The notes beneath the pieces are model-generated. The model saw only the letters and a program-made list of their open reading frames with translations. It ran no database searches and was not told where the DNA came from. A program made the translations under genes and the position numbers. A DNA stretch of 64,000 bases, taken from positions 20,121,501 through 20,185,500 of the forward strand of contig NC_133020.1 in NCBI RefSeq assembly GCF_048564905.1, written 5' to 3'. Positions 35,555-47,930 of this stretch are shown here, one piece after another. Source of the DNA: Vicugna pacos (Eukaryota; Chordata; Mammalia; Artiodactyla; Camelidae). The stretch's first letter is position 1; each line of letters starts with the position of its first letter.

Positions 35555-36044
35555 CGCGGAGGCGCGGCCAGAGACACGTTTGGCCTCAGTAACTGAGTGA
35601 CTATCCAACGTCTGTTCGTGCCCACCGGAGACGATGAATACAACAGTGCGGAATAAGACCTCAGCCCCCTCCCCCCAGGGGCTTATAATTCAGCTGGTGA
35701 GACTCTGTCTACAGAAGAGCATCACCACAAAGTGGGGAGTCCGGGTCTTAAACAAACACGCCGGGTGTGTTTAGTCTCTTGCGGGGAGAGAGGGGCCCTG
35801 GGAATGACTGGGGTCCAGTGTGCAAGTCCTCAGAACACCCAGCTTAGAGCAGTGTAATCACATCCCTCTGCCATCTACCTCACTGGGAGGTTGAAACCAC
35901 AGGACTTTCAGCTTTTTCCAAAAATCAAATCCAGTCCCTCTGGAGTCTTATCACTTAACCCTGTCCTGCAGCGGGTGTCCAGATCTCTGACATTGTTATC
36001 TCCCTTGCCAAACAGAAACTTCCGTGAAGACGCAGTAGGTGTCT

Positions 36045-36115
36045 GCTTTATCTTATCTTTCACCTAGCTCCAGCTTGGTGCCTGGGATAGGCACGTACAT
36101 AATAAATGTTAAGTT
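36045..36115 (+). mobile_element. MIR SINE 3' fragment
   Basis: 'gcttggtgcctgggataggc' and 'acataataaatgttaagttg' match the MIR tail. Confidence 0.55.
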
Positions 36116-37799
36116 GGGAAAGAAAAAAAAACAAAAACCTACTACCACAGAAGATACCGAAAAGAAACACTATGAACTCTGACGCTGTTTGCAGGGAAGG
36201 TGTTCAGAAGGTGTTCCGGGTGATAACAGCATCTCTGGACAAAGTATTCAGTTCTTTAAGGTGAAGACTTTGAAGGAAGCAGTTCTCATTTGGATATAAA
36301 TTTTGGTCTGCTCATTAAGTGATGAGCCCATCGGAGCTCGGTCACGCCTCACGCACGTGAAGAGACTGCAGTACCGGACAGTGTAGAGGCACCGAGTGAA
36401 ACGCAAGCTGCACGCACTGGCTATTTCGTGTGACAACCATTTGGTGCGTGCCTGCACTTTGAGCACCGTGTGGGAACCCAAAGGAAGGAACGGTGAAATC
36501 CACGTTACAGAGGCGACATCCGACCCAGCCCTTGAAGGATAAATGAGAGGGCACTGACTGGAAGCCTCACGAAGCCTGGGAGCCTGTCCACAAGGGGGTT
36601 TTAGGAAGAGTCTTGTAAACCGGTGCAGCTGGAGAAGAGGAGACGGGAGGGTGGGGGACAACAGTGGCGGCCAGGTCACTGTATCCCATGCTAAAGAGGA
36701 GGCATCAGAAATGCCCTGTAGACACGGGTGGGACAGAATCGGCCCCACCGCCAGACCAACGCCCCTTGACTGAGCTGGAAGCACTGGGGCTGGATTGAAG
36801 AGTCAGGGTGTCCAGAACTCAGGCAGTGGTCCTGAGCTTGAGGGCGAGGGAAGGGGTCCAGGAAAGGGGGGCAAAATCAACAAGAACTGGGGGCCAGCTT
36901 GGCTGTGAGGTGAGAGAGGAAACAGAAATCACTTAACTCTGACAGTCTTGTGGTACCATTAACAGAGATAAGAACTCAGGCGAAAAGAGGAATGGGCTCA
37001 GTCGGAAGGTGTCGGAGGGTTGAGAGGGAGGCAGGCGGGGTCCCAGGTGGACACAGGAAAGCAACCTTTGGGTGATGCGCTCAGCACAGGCCACCCGCCG
37101 AGGAGTGGGTATTTGGAGATCAGACTGGCTTATTCCCTCCCAGTCTCAACTATCCAAGGCCGTAAATGATCCGTCAGGACCTCAGCCTCCTGGCTCACAC
37201 CCTCACAGGCTTCTAGAGAGGTCTGTGCCTTCAGGAATCTCCTGTTCCGAAGCTGCTGAGGTCCCCCCGGGTAAAGGGAAATTCTTAGACTTCGAAATTC
37301 TGAAGCACGAGAGACTGACTGTGACTTTACACTACGCCCTGCCCTTCCAGGGGTATTTCCATTTCTTAAGGGACGAGATCATTTATTTGTTGACCTTCAG
37401 GAATGACTCTCTTGGTAGAAATATTTCATGTCTGGATCAAGCTAGAGGGAGGCACATGGCTCCCCTCAAATGACGCCATGCAGTCCACACCTCCTCACTT
37501 CCCCTCCCCGTGACCCCACCCACTCTGCCGGGCCCCACCAGTGGGTCCCAGAGGCTTCCCGAGAAGAGGAGCAGGAGGAGGACCGGCGGGGGCGTGGCCA
37601 GTGCCACGCTTGGTTCTGGGGGGGGGCGTTTGTGGTCTTTCTTCTCCAAAATCAAGGTTGCAAAGCATATTAATTAATCACGTGTTGTTTGATAGTATTT
37701 CCATTCCTTCAATACAGTCTTCAACCCATGTGGTCAGTTACATTATCCATGTGATTCAGCCACATCCATGTGACAGAGTCCTTTACCACGAAAATAAGA

Positions 37800-38015
37800 T
37801 TTTTTAAAAGAAACCAAGCAAGCATTCCTGACGTAATAATTGGGAGAGGAGCTTTTAAAAACAGTGTATATAGGATGACCCTGTTTTTGAAAAATAAATT
37901 GAAAAGTACTCTAGGGTGATGATCTCTGACAGGTTGAAAGTTAAGGGCATTTCTTTCTCATTTTTTTCTTGATTTTCTATAACAAACTTCTACTTCTTTT
38001 ATAATTAGGGGTGGG
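37800..38015 (+). mobile_element. Possible L1-type 3' remnant
   Basis: 'cagtgtatataggatgaccc' followed by T-rich text such as 'cttgattttctataacaaac' resembles the end of an old L1-like element. Family uncertain. Confidence 0.45.
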
Positions 38016-38514
38016 GTGTGACTAGAACTGTGTATCTAACCCTGTATCTAATGTTTCTATGTCTTAAAACCAAACCAAACCAAACAAAACAAAACCGGAT
38101 TTAATAGCTTAAAGCAAGGTTGACTAGGGCAGAGTAAAGGAGGGACTGTTCCCTAGCCTTTAGGTAAGAGGCAAATACAGGAGAGACCCCCAGAGCAGGC
38201 CCCGCACCCCAGCTTCGGGAGCAGGCTGCGGCTGCCTGGGTGCTGTGGCTCCCGGCCCTTTTCCTTTTTAATCTCTCCACGCTGTATTTCTCTTTGCTTT
38301 TTTTCCCTTCAGACTCTTTGCTCCACACCAACTGAACTGTATCTTGTGTTTTGAAGGACTAAACAGACTAAACTTAATCAAAGAAAGTCTTTATTTTCCT
38401 CTATAGAATAAAAGCAGTCTGTAATTTGGAAAGCACATGAGTTCTGTTATCTCTTTATCAAAGAGAAACGTGAAAGAAGAAAGACTCCAGGCCCACCGTC
38501 CAGGGAAGGACGTC

Positions 38515-38893
38515 GCCCCTGGCCCCCACATTCATGTGTTAAGTCCCAATCGCCAGAGCCTCTGAATGTGGCTGGGTTTGGAGACTCTTTAAAGAGGGGA
38601 TTAAGTTAAAAGGAGGTCTTTAGGATGGGCCCTAATCCAATCTGACTGGATCCCAAAGGCCTTCAGGGCCCATCCCAGTCTCCTTATAAGAAGAGATTAG
38701 GACCCAGACACTCACAGAGGAAGGACCCCGGGGAGAAGGCCATCCACAAGCCAGGGAGAGAGGCCTCAGGAGACACGGACCCTGCCCACTCCCTGATCTT
38801 GGACTTTCAGCCTCCGGAACTGTGGGAAGTAAATTTCACTTTAAGCCACCCGATCTGTGGTGCCTTCTCACAGCAACCCTCGCAAACTAACAA
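38515..38893 (+). mobile_element. MaLR-type LTR fossil (ERVL-MaLR)
   Basis: 'ctcctta' to 'taagaagagattaggaccca', 'atcttggactttcagcctcc' and 'cactttaagccacccgatct' are the typical 3' part of MaLR LTRs. It looks like a solo LTR of placental-mammal age, with no coding part, and is broken. Confidence 0.75.
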
Positions 38894-39139
38894 TGTATTT
38901 CCAGACTGAAATAAAACGCTTGGTTTCTGGAGCCCAGAGGCTGAGGCCTGCTCCACACAGTTGAGTTTCTCTGAGGTTCCCAAGGGGTCATTAGGATCAG
39001 AAATCCAGGGTCTTCCTGAAAAAAAATTAGAAGGGAGGAAAGGCTTCCTCCAGCCTCATTCACTTAAACGCTTCATTTTCAGTGACTCTGGTAACAGTAT
39101 TTTGGAAATGAAAGTTACTGTAAGTCACGTATTATGACC

Positions 39140-39245
39140 TTACTGGGGACTTAAACAATCCGGGTTCAAACATCAGCTTGGCTGCATACAAGTTGTGGCC
39201 TTGCACACACACTTACAGTATGAGCCTCAGTTTTCTGTCATGTGT
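39140..39245 (+). mobile_element. MIR SINE fragment
   Basis: 'tccgggttcaaacatcagct' and 'gagcctcagttttctgtcat' match the MIR core. Confidence 0.6.
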
Positions 39246-39494
39246 TCACTCCGCACGGCTGGAGCGTGTGTGCTGTCCTTGGCCCTGTGCTGGGCAGGCA
39301 CTAGAGATAAACAGATAACTCACCATCCCTGCCCCGTGAGCTGCCAACATCCTGACAGGGGAGCTGGACAGACAGCAACCCCCACATGGGAGGAGAACTG
39401 CTAAGAAGTAGCTACGTTTGGGGAACCTGAAGCTAAGATTTCTGTGGACCCATGCCCCCAGCAGAACTTCCTGCAGTGATAAAAATGCTCTTTA

Positions 39495-39610
39495 TCTGCA
39501 CTGTCCAGGACGGTAGCCACAAGCCACGTATGGCTACCGAGCCCTTGAAATGTAGCTAGGTGCCTGAATTTTAATTAATTTAAATAGTTACATGTGACTC
39601 GTGGCGATGG
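39495..39610 (+). mobile_element. DNA-transposon-like remnant
   Basis: 'actgtccaggacggtagcca', 'caagccacgtatggctaccg' and 'agcccttgaaatgtagctag' are a well-known old mammalian MER repeat start, probably a non-autonomous hAT element. Confidence 0.5.
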
Positions 39611-40074
39611 TGTTTGGACGGCATGGCTGTGGGTCATACAGGAGACATTCAGCAGGTGGTTTACAGGAACGCCGGCAGAGCTCAGGAAAGAGCTCGGGGC
39701 GGGCCAGTGTATTAGGTGTAACACTGGGTGAGTTACAGAGTATGAAGAATGAAAAGGGACTGAAATAAATAGCACGGCCTCTGGAACCTATGTATACTCT
39801 AAACACGCTGATAGGATTTCTTGATGTGCAAATAGCCCATGCACAGGGGACTAGCTAAAAGCTTTGCGGTACTTCCTACAGTGAAACACCGCAGAGCACA
39901 GACGGGTACCAGGACATCTCAGGTCCTGCGGGCTCAGCCCCAGGCCACTGCCAGAGAGCAAGCATTGCAACACAGATCTGGGGCTTTCTCAGTGCATACA
40001 GGAGAAGTTATGTCTATGTGATACAGTAGCCTATGAAATGTGCAGCAGCACTAGGTCTAAAGAAACAACATATG

Positions 40075-40495
40075 CGTCTTAACTTAAAAATACTTTATTG
40101 TTAAAAAGTGCTGATCATCATCTGACCACGCAGGGCTGCCACAGAGCTTGTTTGTAAAACACACAGGATCTGCGAAGCATACCACTGTGAAATGGTAACA
40201 CGAGGCATGGCTGGATGAGGAAGGGCTGCGTTTATTGATATAGAAACATCTCCAGGATATATTAGGTGAGAAAAAGCAAGCTACTGAACCAAGTGTATAG
40301 TATGCTACCTCCGCACAGAGAGAGGAAAGTTACAAATGCACTTTTATTCCTGCAGAAAGAAATGCTGGAAAGCTCCCCCGGACTCTCTGCATGGCTAACC
40401 GGGAGGAGGCCGGGGCACGGGGAGCGAGAAGGGGGCAGACAGGGGAGGCGGCTTTCACTATAGAGTCTTTAAACTTTTTAAAAACCGTATGAAAT
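40075..40495 (+). mobile_element. L1-type 3' remnant
   Basis: 'gatatagaaacatctccagg', 'atatattaggtgagaaaaag' and 'gtatagtatgctacct' are typical of an old L1-family end. Diverged. Confidence 0.6.
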
Positions 40496-43088
40496 TACTA
40501 GCTGAAACTTGTATCTGTATCTGATACAGAATAACATCAGACTGACCAAAGGCCAAACCTGGACATGTGAACGTCACACTTCCGTCTTACCCTGCTGCGC
40601 TCTGTCCTGAGCAGGCATTCGTGTACGGACCGCATCTAGACGCCACTCAGAATCGTGAGCTAGTTCCCAGCCTTCCTCTGACTGTTGGCCTCCGGTCCTC
40701 TCAGACCATCCTTCCTTCCTCACCTTCCTGCCGCCAGACCACAGAGGAAAGAGGACTGCTGATTATTCTCGGAGTCGTAAGGGACAGGATCTAGTAGGTG
40801 GTGCTTAACCAGATGTTAAAACCCTGAGGCTTGAGAACCACTGTGCTCCACAAAATGTGGAAAAAAAGGTCGGAGCAGACCAGGAAAATTCCTGCTCCGA
40901 CCTCGGCCCCCCTGCCGGCTCGACCCTCTGCGTGGCTCAGACTCCCTCACCGACTCCCTGGCCTCGGCCCTGCAGCTTGGGCCTGACGGACCGAGAGGCT
41001 CAGCAGAGCCAGAGAAAATCAGAGGCCCGTTTCGTATTTGAAGCATTTCAAAAACTCTCATTAACATCAGGGCTATTTTTTCCTTTTTCTCCCCCACCCT
41101 GCACCCGGTAGGAATGGAGAAATGGGTACAAAGGAAGGAACTCAGGGTAGAGTCAGGACTGAGGTTGGAACACAGACGTGTAGTTACCCAGTGAAGCCAC
41201 ACTGTTGTTCTTTCCTCTCACCATGGTCCCTGGAAAGCCCCCTGAAACTGCTTTATGAGCATTCATAAGCCATTTTGTGTAGTTGCATAGCTAAAAATGT
41301 CAACTGAAATGCATTGTTCCCTTCCAAAAGAACATTAATAAAAAATGGTAATACTGGTTTTTGCCCCATCCCACACTAATATGTGCCAGATCTCGGGCAT
41401 TTTACCTGGAATACCTCAGCTTTCTAAACCCCAGGAATGTCACTGTCCCCAGACCTTCAGAAGAGTCACGCCACAGCACAGGGGTCTTTGTAAGTACTTG
41501 ATAACACGGTCCGTGGTGAGTTCCCCTCACCCGGATTACAGATCTGTGCTAGTCATTTTCACGCACTGGTAACATACCCCTTGGCCAGCAGGTGGTGCCA
41601 CAGAGCCGCCTGCCGTTTACCCAGGGCTGGCCTGAAGGTCCCAGGTCACGCAGGGCGAATCCTGCATCACCTGTGGCGTCCTCCCCCCACCGCCCCGTTT
41701 CTGCAGACCATGGAAGGGTTGTGGGACTTGGAAAGAGTACACACGGACCCTGACAGCTAGGAGACCAAAGCGGGGAGAGGAGGGAAAACCAGCCCCCTGC
41801 TCCTGGCCAGGAAATGGAGGCTGGGGGCAGCTGGGTCCCCATGCGGAAGTTTAAAGGGCCTTGGACTGGACAGGAGCAGATGCTGGACAAGGGGCATGAG
41901 GACACAGGCAGGGGCTGGTCCGCACAGAGGGGAGCTGGAGGCGGAGAAGGGCACGTGCAACACCCAACATCCCAACGTCTCCTTTGGGGAGCACGCGGGG
42001 TCCACGGCCGGGAAGGCAGCTCTCCTGGCTCAGGACCAGGTCCTCCCACGAGGTGCTCCCGCCACCCAGTCTCCCTCCCCAGGCCCTGGCTCGTGCCTCC
42101 ACGTCTTCTCCCCAGGTCTCTTCTGCCACAAACAGCACGTAGCTGTCCAGGAGGTAGCCAGAGAGCTCGAGTCAACACATGGGGATTTGGGGTGGCTGCC
42201 AGCGTGAGCGGGGAGCACTGTATCCCTCAGGGGCAGGGGTCAGGAACTCAAAACCCTCAATCTATCGAGGACCAGAGACGCATCTGGCAAATCACTGGCA
42301 GGAAGAGGGCCAGAGCGCAGGGGCTTTGCCTGATGGAACCGTCACCTGCCGCTGCACCCACAGTGCTCAAGGTGAACGGTGCTCATCCGTCTCTTCTCTC
42401 ATTTACTGACCTCCAGGTCAGAGAGCCTCTGGCCGCCCAGCTTACATTTTTAACCACCACTTGCTGTTATCTTCATGGTATCTTCTTCTGGTCACTGGCA
42501 AGGGTGTAAAACTGTGTCACAAGTACACTGGCCAAAAAGAATCATGAAAAAGAAAAACCAAGCTATAAAAGTCAGCCTGGCTCCAGCTCTCGCCCTGATC
42601 TCGGGGCTCTCCCTGCTTCACGTGATTCACCCCCCACCACACCCTGCGAGCAGGGAGGCCTTGCAGACTCATGAGTGCATCTGTCCAAGCTGCCTCTGAA
42701 AGGAAGCTCTGAATGTGCCCACTCGGAGGTAAGAGATGGGCTCTGCTTTACTAGCAGATATCTGATTTGCTTCGCTGCTGAGTCCAGAAGCAGCACAAGG
42801 ATGACCCGGGAGGCTGCCCGGCGCCGGATCCAGAACCACGGATCCAGAACCTCTGGGCCCGCCACGCTCAGCCTCGGCTCTGAGGTCGGTGTGGTGTGCG
42901 TGAGTCTACAGCCTCCAGGACGCAGACTCGGCTCCTGCCCTGGGATGAAGGCTGACGGTGACTGTCACCTGGCTTCAAAGAACTGACCCCATTCACTGCC
43001 GCCAAGCGATGCAATTACTGTGACAGAACATGAAGGTGCGGGCCGAGCGAGGGATGGGACTTGGAAAGACGAATGGCAACACTCACAT

Positions 43089-44981
43089 TGTCACGGAAAT
43101 CACTTTTTATTTCTGTGGCCACAAAAGATATGAATACGATTCACGTAAAACCAACCACCTGCGCACCCAAGCAGGAGCGCGCGAAGCGGGGGGCGTCTCT
43201 GAGCCGGAGCGGGCTCAGGCCCCGCGGCCCCTCCTGGGACCCTTCATACTCTGCATCTGGAGACAAGGGACCAGCCTTCCGTTTTCAACGCCGCAGCTTG
43301 TCAGACAGGGGGCACTCGGGGACGGCGGCGCCAGGGGGCTGGCGGGCACTTCTCTGAACGAGGCACTTGAGGGCAAGCAGGCCTGGGACTCAGGGACCGA
43401 CCTCGGCAGGACAGCGGGTGGGGCCCGCCGGCGGGTGAGCGCGGGCCTTCTCGTCCCTGGCCTTTCCCACTGCTGTTGGACGTGGAGCAGCGACAGCAGG
43501 CAGCGGGGACAGGGAGGAAGTCCACAGGAGGGAAACACAATGGAGCGACAGCCGCTGACGCCTGGCCCCGTGCAGAGCCTGGGAGGCGACATCGCCAGCA
43601 CAGAGCTCACCGGGCTCCTGAGTCCTCCACACCCAGGTGCGCTCGGGGGCCGTGACCTGGCAGCCTCACACGATTCGCTGGGAGATGCTAATAATCTGAA
43701 CGACTGAGCAGAACTCTTACAATCTGTGAGAAGCTCATGACGGGACGTGATCTCGGACGAATGGGCCTCGGGAGCGGACGGTGCTCACGTTGAGAAGAGA
43801 GGCCCGGCCCTGCCAGCAAGCTCTGGTCCCTGCCCCTCTCCACAGTGACAACGGCAAGTCTCCACACACACTGTTCTGGCACCCCCCACACGTCCGCGGG
43901 CGTGTGCCTCTACGCCGACCGCTCCGCGGCCGCACGGCTGTGGGAGGCCTCCCGGGCTGACAGTGAAGGCCACTGTCCAGCAGTCCTCAGGCTTAACTAG
44001 ACCCGGTCGCCTCTAGAGTTTACACTTCCAGCCTAAACCAAAATGAGGACGCTCACGTACATTTCTCACATCACTGATCATACATCTGGCCACAGCCACT
44101 CTGAGATCGGAGCCAGCCAACCTGCTGAGAACAAGGGGAGAGGGGCTGTGACACGGGGAAGGGGCGGGGGTGGCTAGTTCTGGGGACCCGGCACACGCTC
44201 TGTCCACAGAGACGGCGGCGCACCGTCCCCCACGGGCGAGGTGGGTGGGATGGCAGAATCAAGCCAGCCGTGTGGACTCAGAACGAGGACTGACTCGGGT
44301 TCCCAGTTCTGACGGCAAATGACTCTGGAAATCATTCCAAACAAGGTAAAAGCTACGTTACAGCGAATGAGGCTGCACGTCTCTTCAGAGTCGACCTGCA
44401 GGACGGCTGCTTCTCAGAGACAGCCCCCGACTCAGATGCTCTCACAACTGGGGACCCATTCTGGATGAGAGAGGGATGCCCACAGGAGGGGCTGGCCTGC
44501 CGCCCGTGTCAGGGACACAGCCGCGGCCCCGTGGATGAACTGGCCGCCACAGAGCAGCGCAGTGTTAAGACACTACCGGCCGTTTACGGGGAAAGTTTGC
44601 AGGCCTGGAGATAAAGGCAGTTCAGGGAACTCTCCCTCTCTGAAAAGGTCTTCAAAAAAGGAGACTCGCATATTTAAGAAGCTCGCTTTGGCTACGAATT
44701 TCCAGGCACAAGAACTCTGACTCTGCTGGGCACTGACTTCAGGAGTCCCCTGCTCTGGACAAGGGCCTCTCCGGGCTTCGAACCGTCCCCCACCCGGTCA
44801 GGCTGTGATCCCCGAGCGGCGCGGGGACTGGGCGGGGTGGCGCGTGCACAGACACGCGTATATACTCTCAGGGATCATCCCGAAAGGGGCAGACCGTAGC
44901 TCTGCGTGTCCTGGGGCAAGAGCAGGGCGGCGGCTGCGCCCAGGACAGCTCTGCGGGGAGAAGGCCAGCGCCGCCGCTCCC
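43089..44981 (-). other. TULP3: TULP3 3' untranslated region
   Basis: This repeat-poor stretch of about 1.9 kb follows the TULP3 stop codon. I found one canonical poly(A) signal in it (minus strand AATAAA at 43106-43111). A CA dinucleotide lies 15-20 nt downstream (near 43,089), followed by a GT-rich stretch (TGTGAGTGTTG). The end point is inferred from these. Confidence 0.6.
43106..43111 (-). terminator. TULP3: TULP3 polyadenylation signal
   Basis: AATAAA on the minus strand is correctly spaced from a CA cleavage dinucleotide and a downstream GT-rich element. I found no other canonical hexamer between it and the stop codon. Confidence 0.6.
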
Positions 44982-45115
44982 TCACTCGCATGCCAGCTTG
45001 CTGTCGAAGCTGGAGAGCCCGATGGCAAAGGCCTGAAGGGCACACAGCGGGTAGCTGTAGTCCAGTGTGAACACGTCGTCGGCCACACGTCCGAACTGCA
45101 TGACTATATAGTCCG
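44982..45115 (-). CDS. TULP3: TULP3 exon 11 (last coding exon)
   Basis: It encodes the end of the tubby domain: [19 protein letters not shown], then [20 protein letters not shown] and LACE, then TGA (44982-44984). The second tubby signature, which forms the central hydrophobic helix buried in the barrel, is intact. The acceptor is CTGCTCCCAG. The first two bases complete the Pro codon of the ESDP junction. A Ser stands where mouse and human have Asn in DYNYPLC. Confidence 0.96.
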
Positions 45116-45663
45116 CTGGGAGCAGGAAAAATCGGGACGTTAGAACCTGGGGAAGAGCCTACCTGAGATACAGAAAAACCCCCCAACAGGCCAGTTAGCC
45201 ACCAAGTCTCTTCACACGGGAGGCTTACGGACGGGAGGGGGCGTGGACAAGAGCGGCGGGGACCGTGAGCAGTCCGCACTGTGCCCCGTGCAGCTCCAGG
45301 GACGGGGCCCCCCAGCCAGCAGGAAAGGGCAAGAGGTGAGAGCAGCCTGAGGCGCTGGCCGGGGCAGCACCGGTGCCGGGGGCCGCCAGGAGCCCTCACT
45401 GTGCGAAGGTCCCCGCGGCCACGCCCAGCAGCCTCCCCGAGGCCTCCTGCCCTGCCTCAAGGAAGCTCTCCCACCCCGCCGCCCTCTGCAGCGCGGCGGT
45501 TCAGGAATTTAACTGTGAGGCTGTAGTTCTGTCTTTCCAAAGAAATCATTTCCTTCTCAAATCATTCTCGCCTGAATATGACTTCCTCCCAACGATGCTC
45601 ATTTCTGACTCCTGAAAGAACATCTTCCCTCCTGTCCCCGCCCAGCCCTTCCTGGGGGCTTAC

Positions 45664-45835
45664 GGTCACTTTCGTGGACTATCTGGAAGTTCTTCACAGA
45701 CGCCTGTGTGACCCGGCCGTGGAAGTTCAGGACGTAGGACTGGGTGTCATCATTCCAGACTGGGGACTTGTTGTGCAGTTCAATCAAGTTCTCCATGGTC
45801 TTGCTTTGCCACTTTGAAAGCAAGCTCTCATGGTC
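45664..45835 (-). CDS. TULP3: TULP3 exon 10
   Basis: This 172-nt exon encodes [20 protein letters not shown] followed by [17 protein letters not shown] and the first tubby signature [14 protein letters not shown]. The acceptor is CATTTCCAACAG; the donor is GACC then GTAAGC. It forms strands of the tubby barrel close to its central helix. Confidence 0.96.
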
Positions 45836-46186
45836 CTGTTGGAAATGAAAGGCACCTGTCTGTCCTGAGGACCACGGGAGACCGCTCATCCTCAACGCTG
45901 GGGGCAGGAGGCAGAGCAGGAAGTAAAACAAAGTAAAACAAATGAAAAAAGCCAGAAATTCAGCAAGGTTTTTTTAGATTCCTGTAGAATAACTAGCATT
46001 TCTCTTTGCAAATCAACCACGTCAGCAACTGCGCTGACCTGGGTCCGGGGGGATGGCTCCTGAAGGGACTGTGAGCCACCCTCCCGGCTGGGCTCTGGAA
46101 GAATCAATACTTTTTTCCATTGATCTCGTTGGTACTGCAGTCTTGTCTCTCAGAGCCCTTTGCTGATTAAATACGCTCTTACTTAC

Positions 46187-46285
46187 ATTTCGTGGCTGAA
46201 ATGGGATCCGTTCATGATTCATGGTCATCCCGGGAACGATCACAGACATCTTCCGAGGGCCTTTAAACCCGAGGACGTTGGTTTC
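46187..46285 (-). CDS. TULP3: TULP3 exon 9
   Basis: This 99-nt exon (33 codons, codon-to-codon boundaries) encodes [20 protein letters not shown] and then [13 protein letters not shown]. The GFKGPRKM segment is nearly invariant across tubby proteins. The acceptor is CTCTCTTCCAG and the donor is AAAT then GTAAGT. Confidence 0.96.
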
Positions 46286-47543
46286 CTGGAAGAGAGGAAA
46301 ATAAGGCAGGAACTTGGAACTGAAATGAAAAGGCTACATTCTTAACTCAAGACTTTCTAGGGCATAAAATGTTGACGACGCCAAGAGCATTAAACAGTAT
46401 TCTATTACTTTCTTGTAGTTCAACAAAGAGAGATGGAGGGTCAAGACCTTTTAAACCTAATCCGACCACCTGAGTTTAAAACAGATTCTACTGGCCTGAA
46501 ACTCTACTCTTACTTGTTAGTCTTAAGAGAAATTTCAGGTAATTGTGAGCAAACTGTACAGTTTTGCCATCATCAGAAGTCTGTATTTGCCAGCGAAGGC
46601 ACAGCACTGCATGGCGCACGGTGAGAGCTACGGCTTAGGGCAAACGGAGCCTGGACCAGGAAGAGGTTCAGGTGTCTGTCAAGCAAGGCAGATCATATCC
46701 GAACAAAATAAGCACATTAAACATGTGCTGCACGTGTGTATCCACACACATACACACACATCTTAAAGTCATGCATGGTTCAAATATTTAATTCTGAAGC
46801 TAAGAGAAAACACACTATACGATGCGCAGTGTTAACTCAAATGGCTCAGATTTGGATAAAATCTCATGGGAATCAAATGATGAGATTAATTCCACCTGGG
46901 GAGAAGCTGGGACTCGGCTCAGAGCAGCAGCTGAGTGGGTTAAGCCCCTGCTTTCCCTGCCCCTACAGCTCCCAGGACGCCGGCTCCCACACTGGGCCCA
47001 CATCAGCGAGGACGCGGAAAGAAGATGGGCTCAAGAACTGGGAGGAGGGTCGTGCTGAAGCCGCAGTGAGCAGGGTACTGCAGGTCGCAGGGGGAAGTGC
47101 AGGGGGACGCCACAAAGGGAAGGAGGGACCGGAGGACTGCTGTCGCTGGACCGATGGGGACAGGTGGGGACACACCCCCAGGGGAGCCTGGACGGGAAGG
47201 AGCAGCACTGGGCTCAATTCTGCCCCCATGGGGCAGTGTGAAAACACACGGAGTGGAGCAGCAGAGGCGCAGCAGCCGGGCCGCTTCTCTGGCAACGACA
47301 GAGGACCGACTGGGCAGGAGACTGGGAGCGGAGAGACGAGCTTCTGATGCTCTGTGACCTCTAGCCAGTGGGCAGGAGGCAGCAGCGAAGGTCTGAGTAA
47401 AGGCAGCGGCACCAGGAAGTGGGCAGAGCAGGTACGCGGGACGTAGTGACACAGCGGGCTCAGGGAGAGCGGCGACACGGGCGTGGGCGGGACGCCGCCG
47501 AGCCGGGGGGCAGCCAGGCTGCGGTGAGCGGGGCGGCACTCAC

Positions 47544-47658
47544 GTAGCACACGGCAGCCAGCTCCTGCCGGGTGTAGGCCTTCTCCACCAGGCCCTGGGC
47601 CTTGGCCGGGCTGACACCATGGTCATAAACTGTAAACTTGGTCCCCATGAGGTTGGAC
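47544..47658 (-). CDS. TULP3: TULP3 exon 8
   Basis: This 115-nt exon encodes [20 protein letters not shown] and then [18 protein letters not shown] of the tubby domain. The acceptor is TGATTCTAG and the donor is CTAC then GTGAGT. Its first base completes the Arg codon of KLR. Confidence 0.96.
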
Positions 47659-47930
47659 CTAGAATCAGGAGAAAACGTCACCATGATGACCTGTATTTTT
47701 TTCTTACACAAACACAACCTGGGGAAGGTGAAGCCTCTGCCCATCCTTCAAAGGTCTAAATGGTCACCATCACCTTTTCAAAGATCTATCATTAAAACAA
47801 GGAAGGCCCTTATATCTCCTTCCAGCTCCCTGTTAGATGACAGCAGCACGCGCTCAGCTGTGAACGCTGTGAGGCTGTTCTGAAACCACAGGCACCGCAG
47901 TGCCAAGAAGGACGGGCGGGCCACCGGTAC

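Larger units (their letters stand above)
34050..35560 (-). promoter_or_regulatory. TEAD4: CpG island, presumed TEAD4 promoter and untranslated exon 1
   Basis: The stretch is very GC-rich with dense CpG dinucleotides, unlike the repeat-filled DNA on both sides. It is the only such island in the window and lies 5' of TEAD4. It has no clear TATA box but has GC boxes (for example GGAGCGGGGC twice in a row near 34,539-34,560). Candidate minus-strand splice donors that could end exon 1 are CCCAG then GTGAGG with the intron starting at 34834, and GACCG then GTAAGG near 34,212-34,218; I favour the first. Motifs inside it are listed separately. Long open frames here reflect scarcity of AT-rich stop codons, not genes. 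The transcription start cannot be read from sequence alone. Confidence 0.8.
35561..43088. other. TEAD4-TULP3 intergenic region
   Basis: This is the space between the TEAD4 promoter island and the TULP3 poly(A) site. It contains old L1-type tails (37.8-38.0 and 40.1-40.5 kb), MIR fragments, a MaLR LTR fossil (38.5-38.9 kb) and a DNA-transposon-like remnant (39.5 kb). I see no coding exon. Regulatory elements for either gene could lie here but are not readable by eye. Confidence 0.7.

Noticed and set aside
34037-35643. Several overlapping open frames of 180-290 codons on both strands
   Set aside because: They lie in a CpG island with very few AT-rich stop codons, overlap each other in many frames and are Arg/Pro/Gly/Ala-rich without domains. 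This is a compositional effect.
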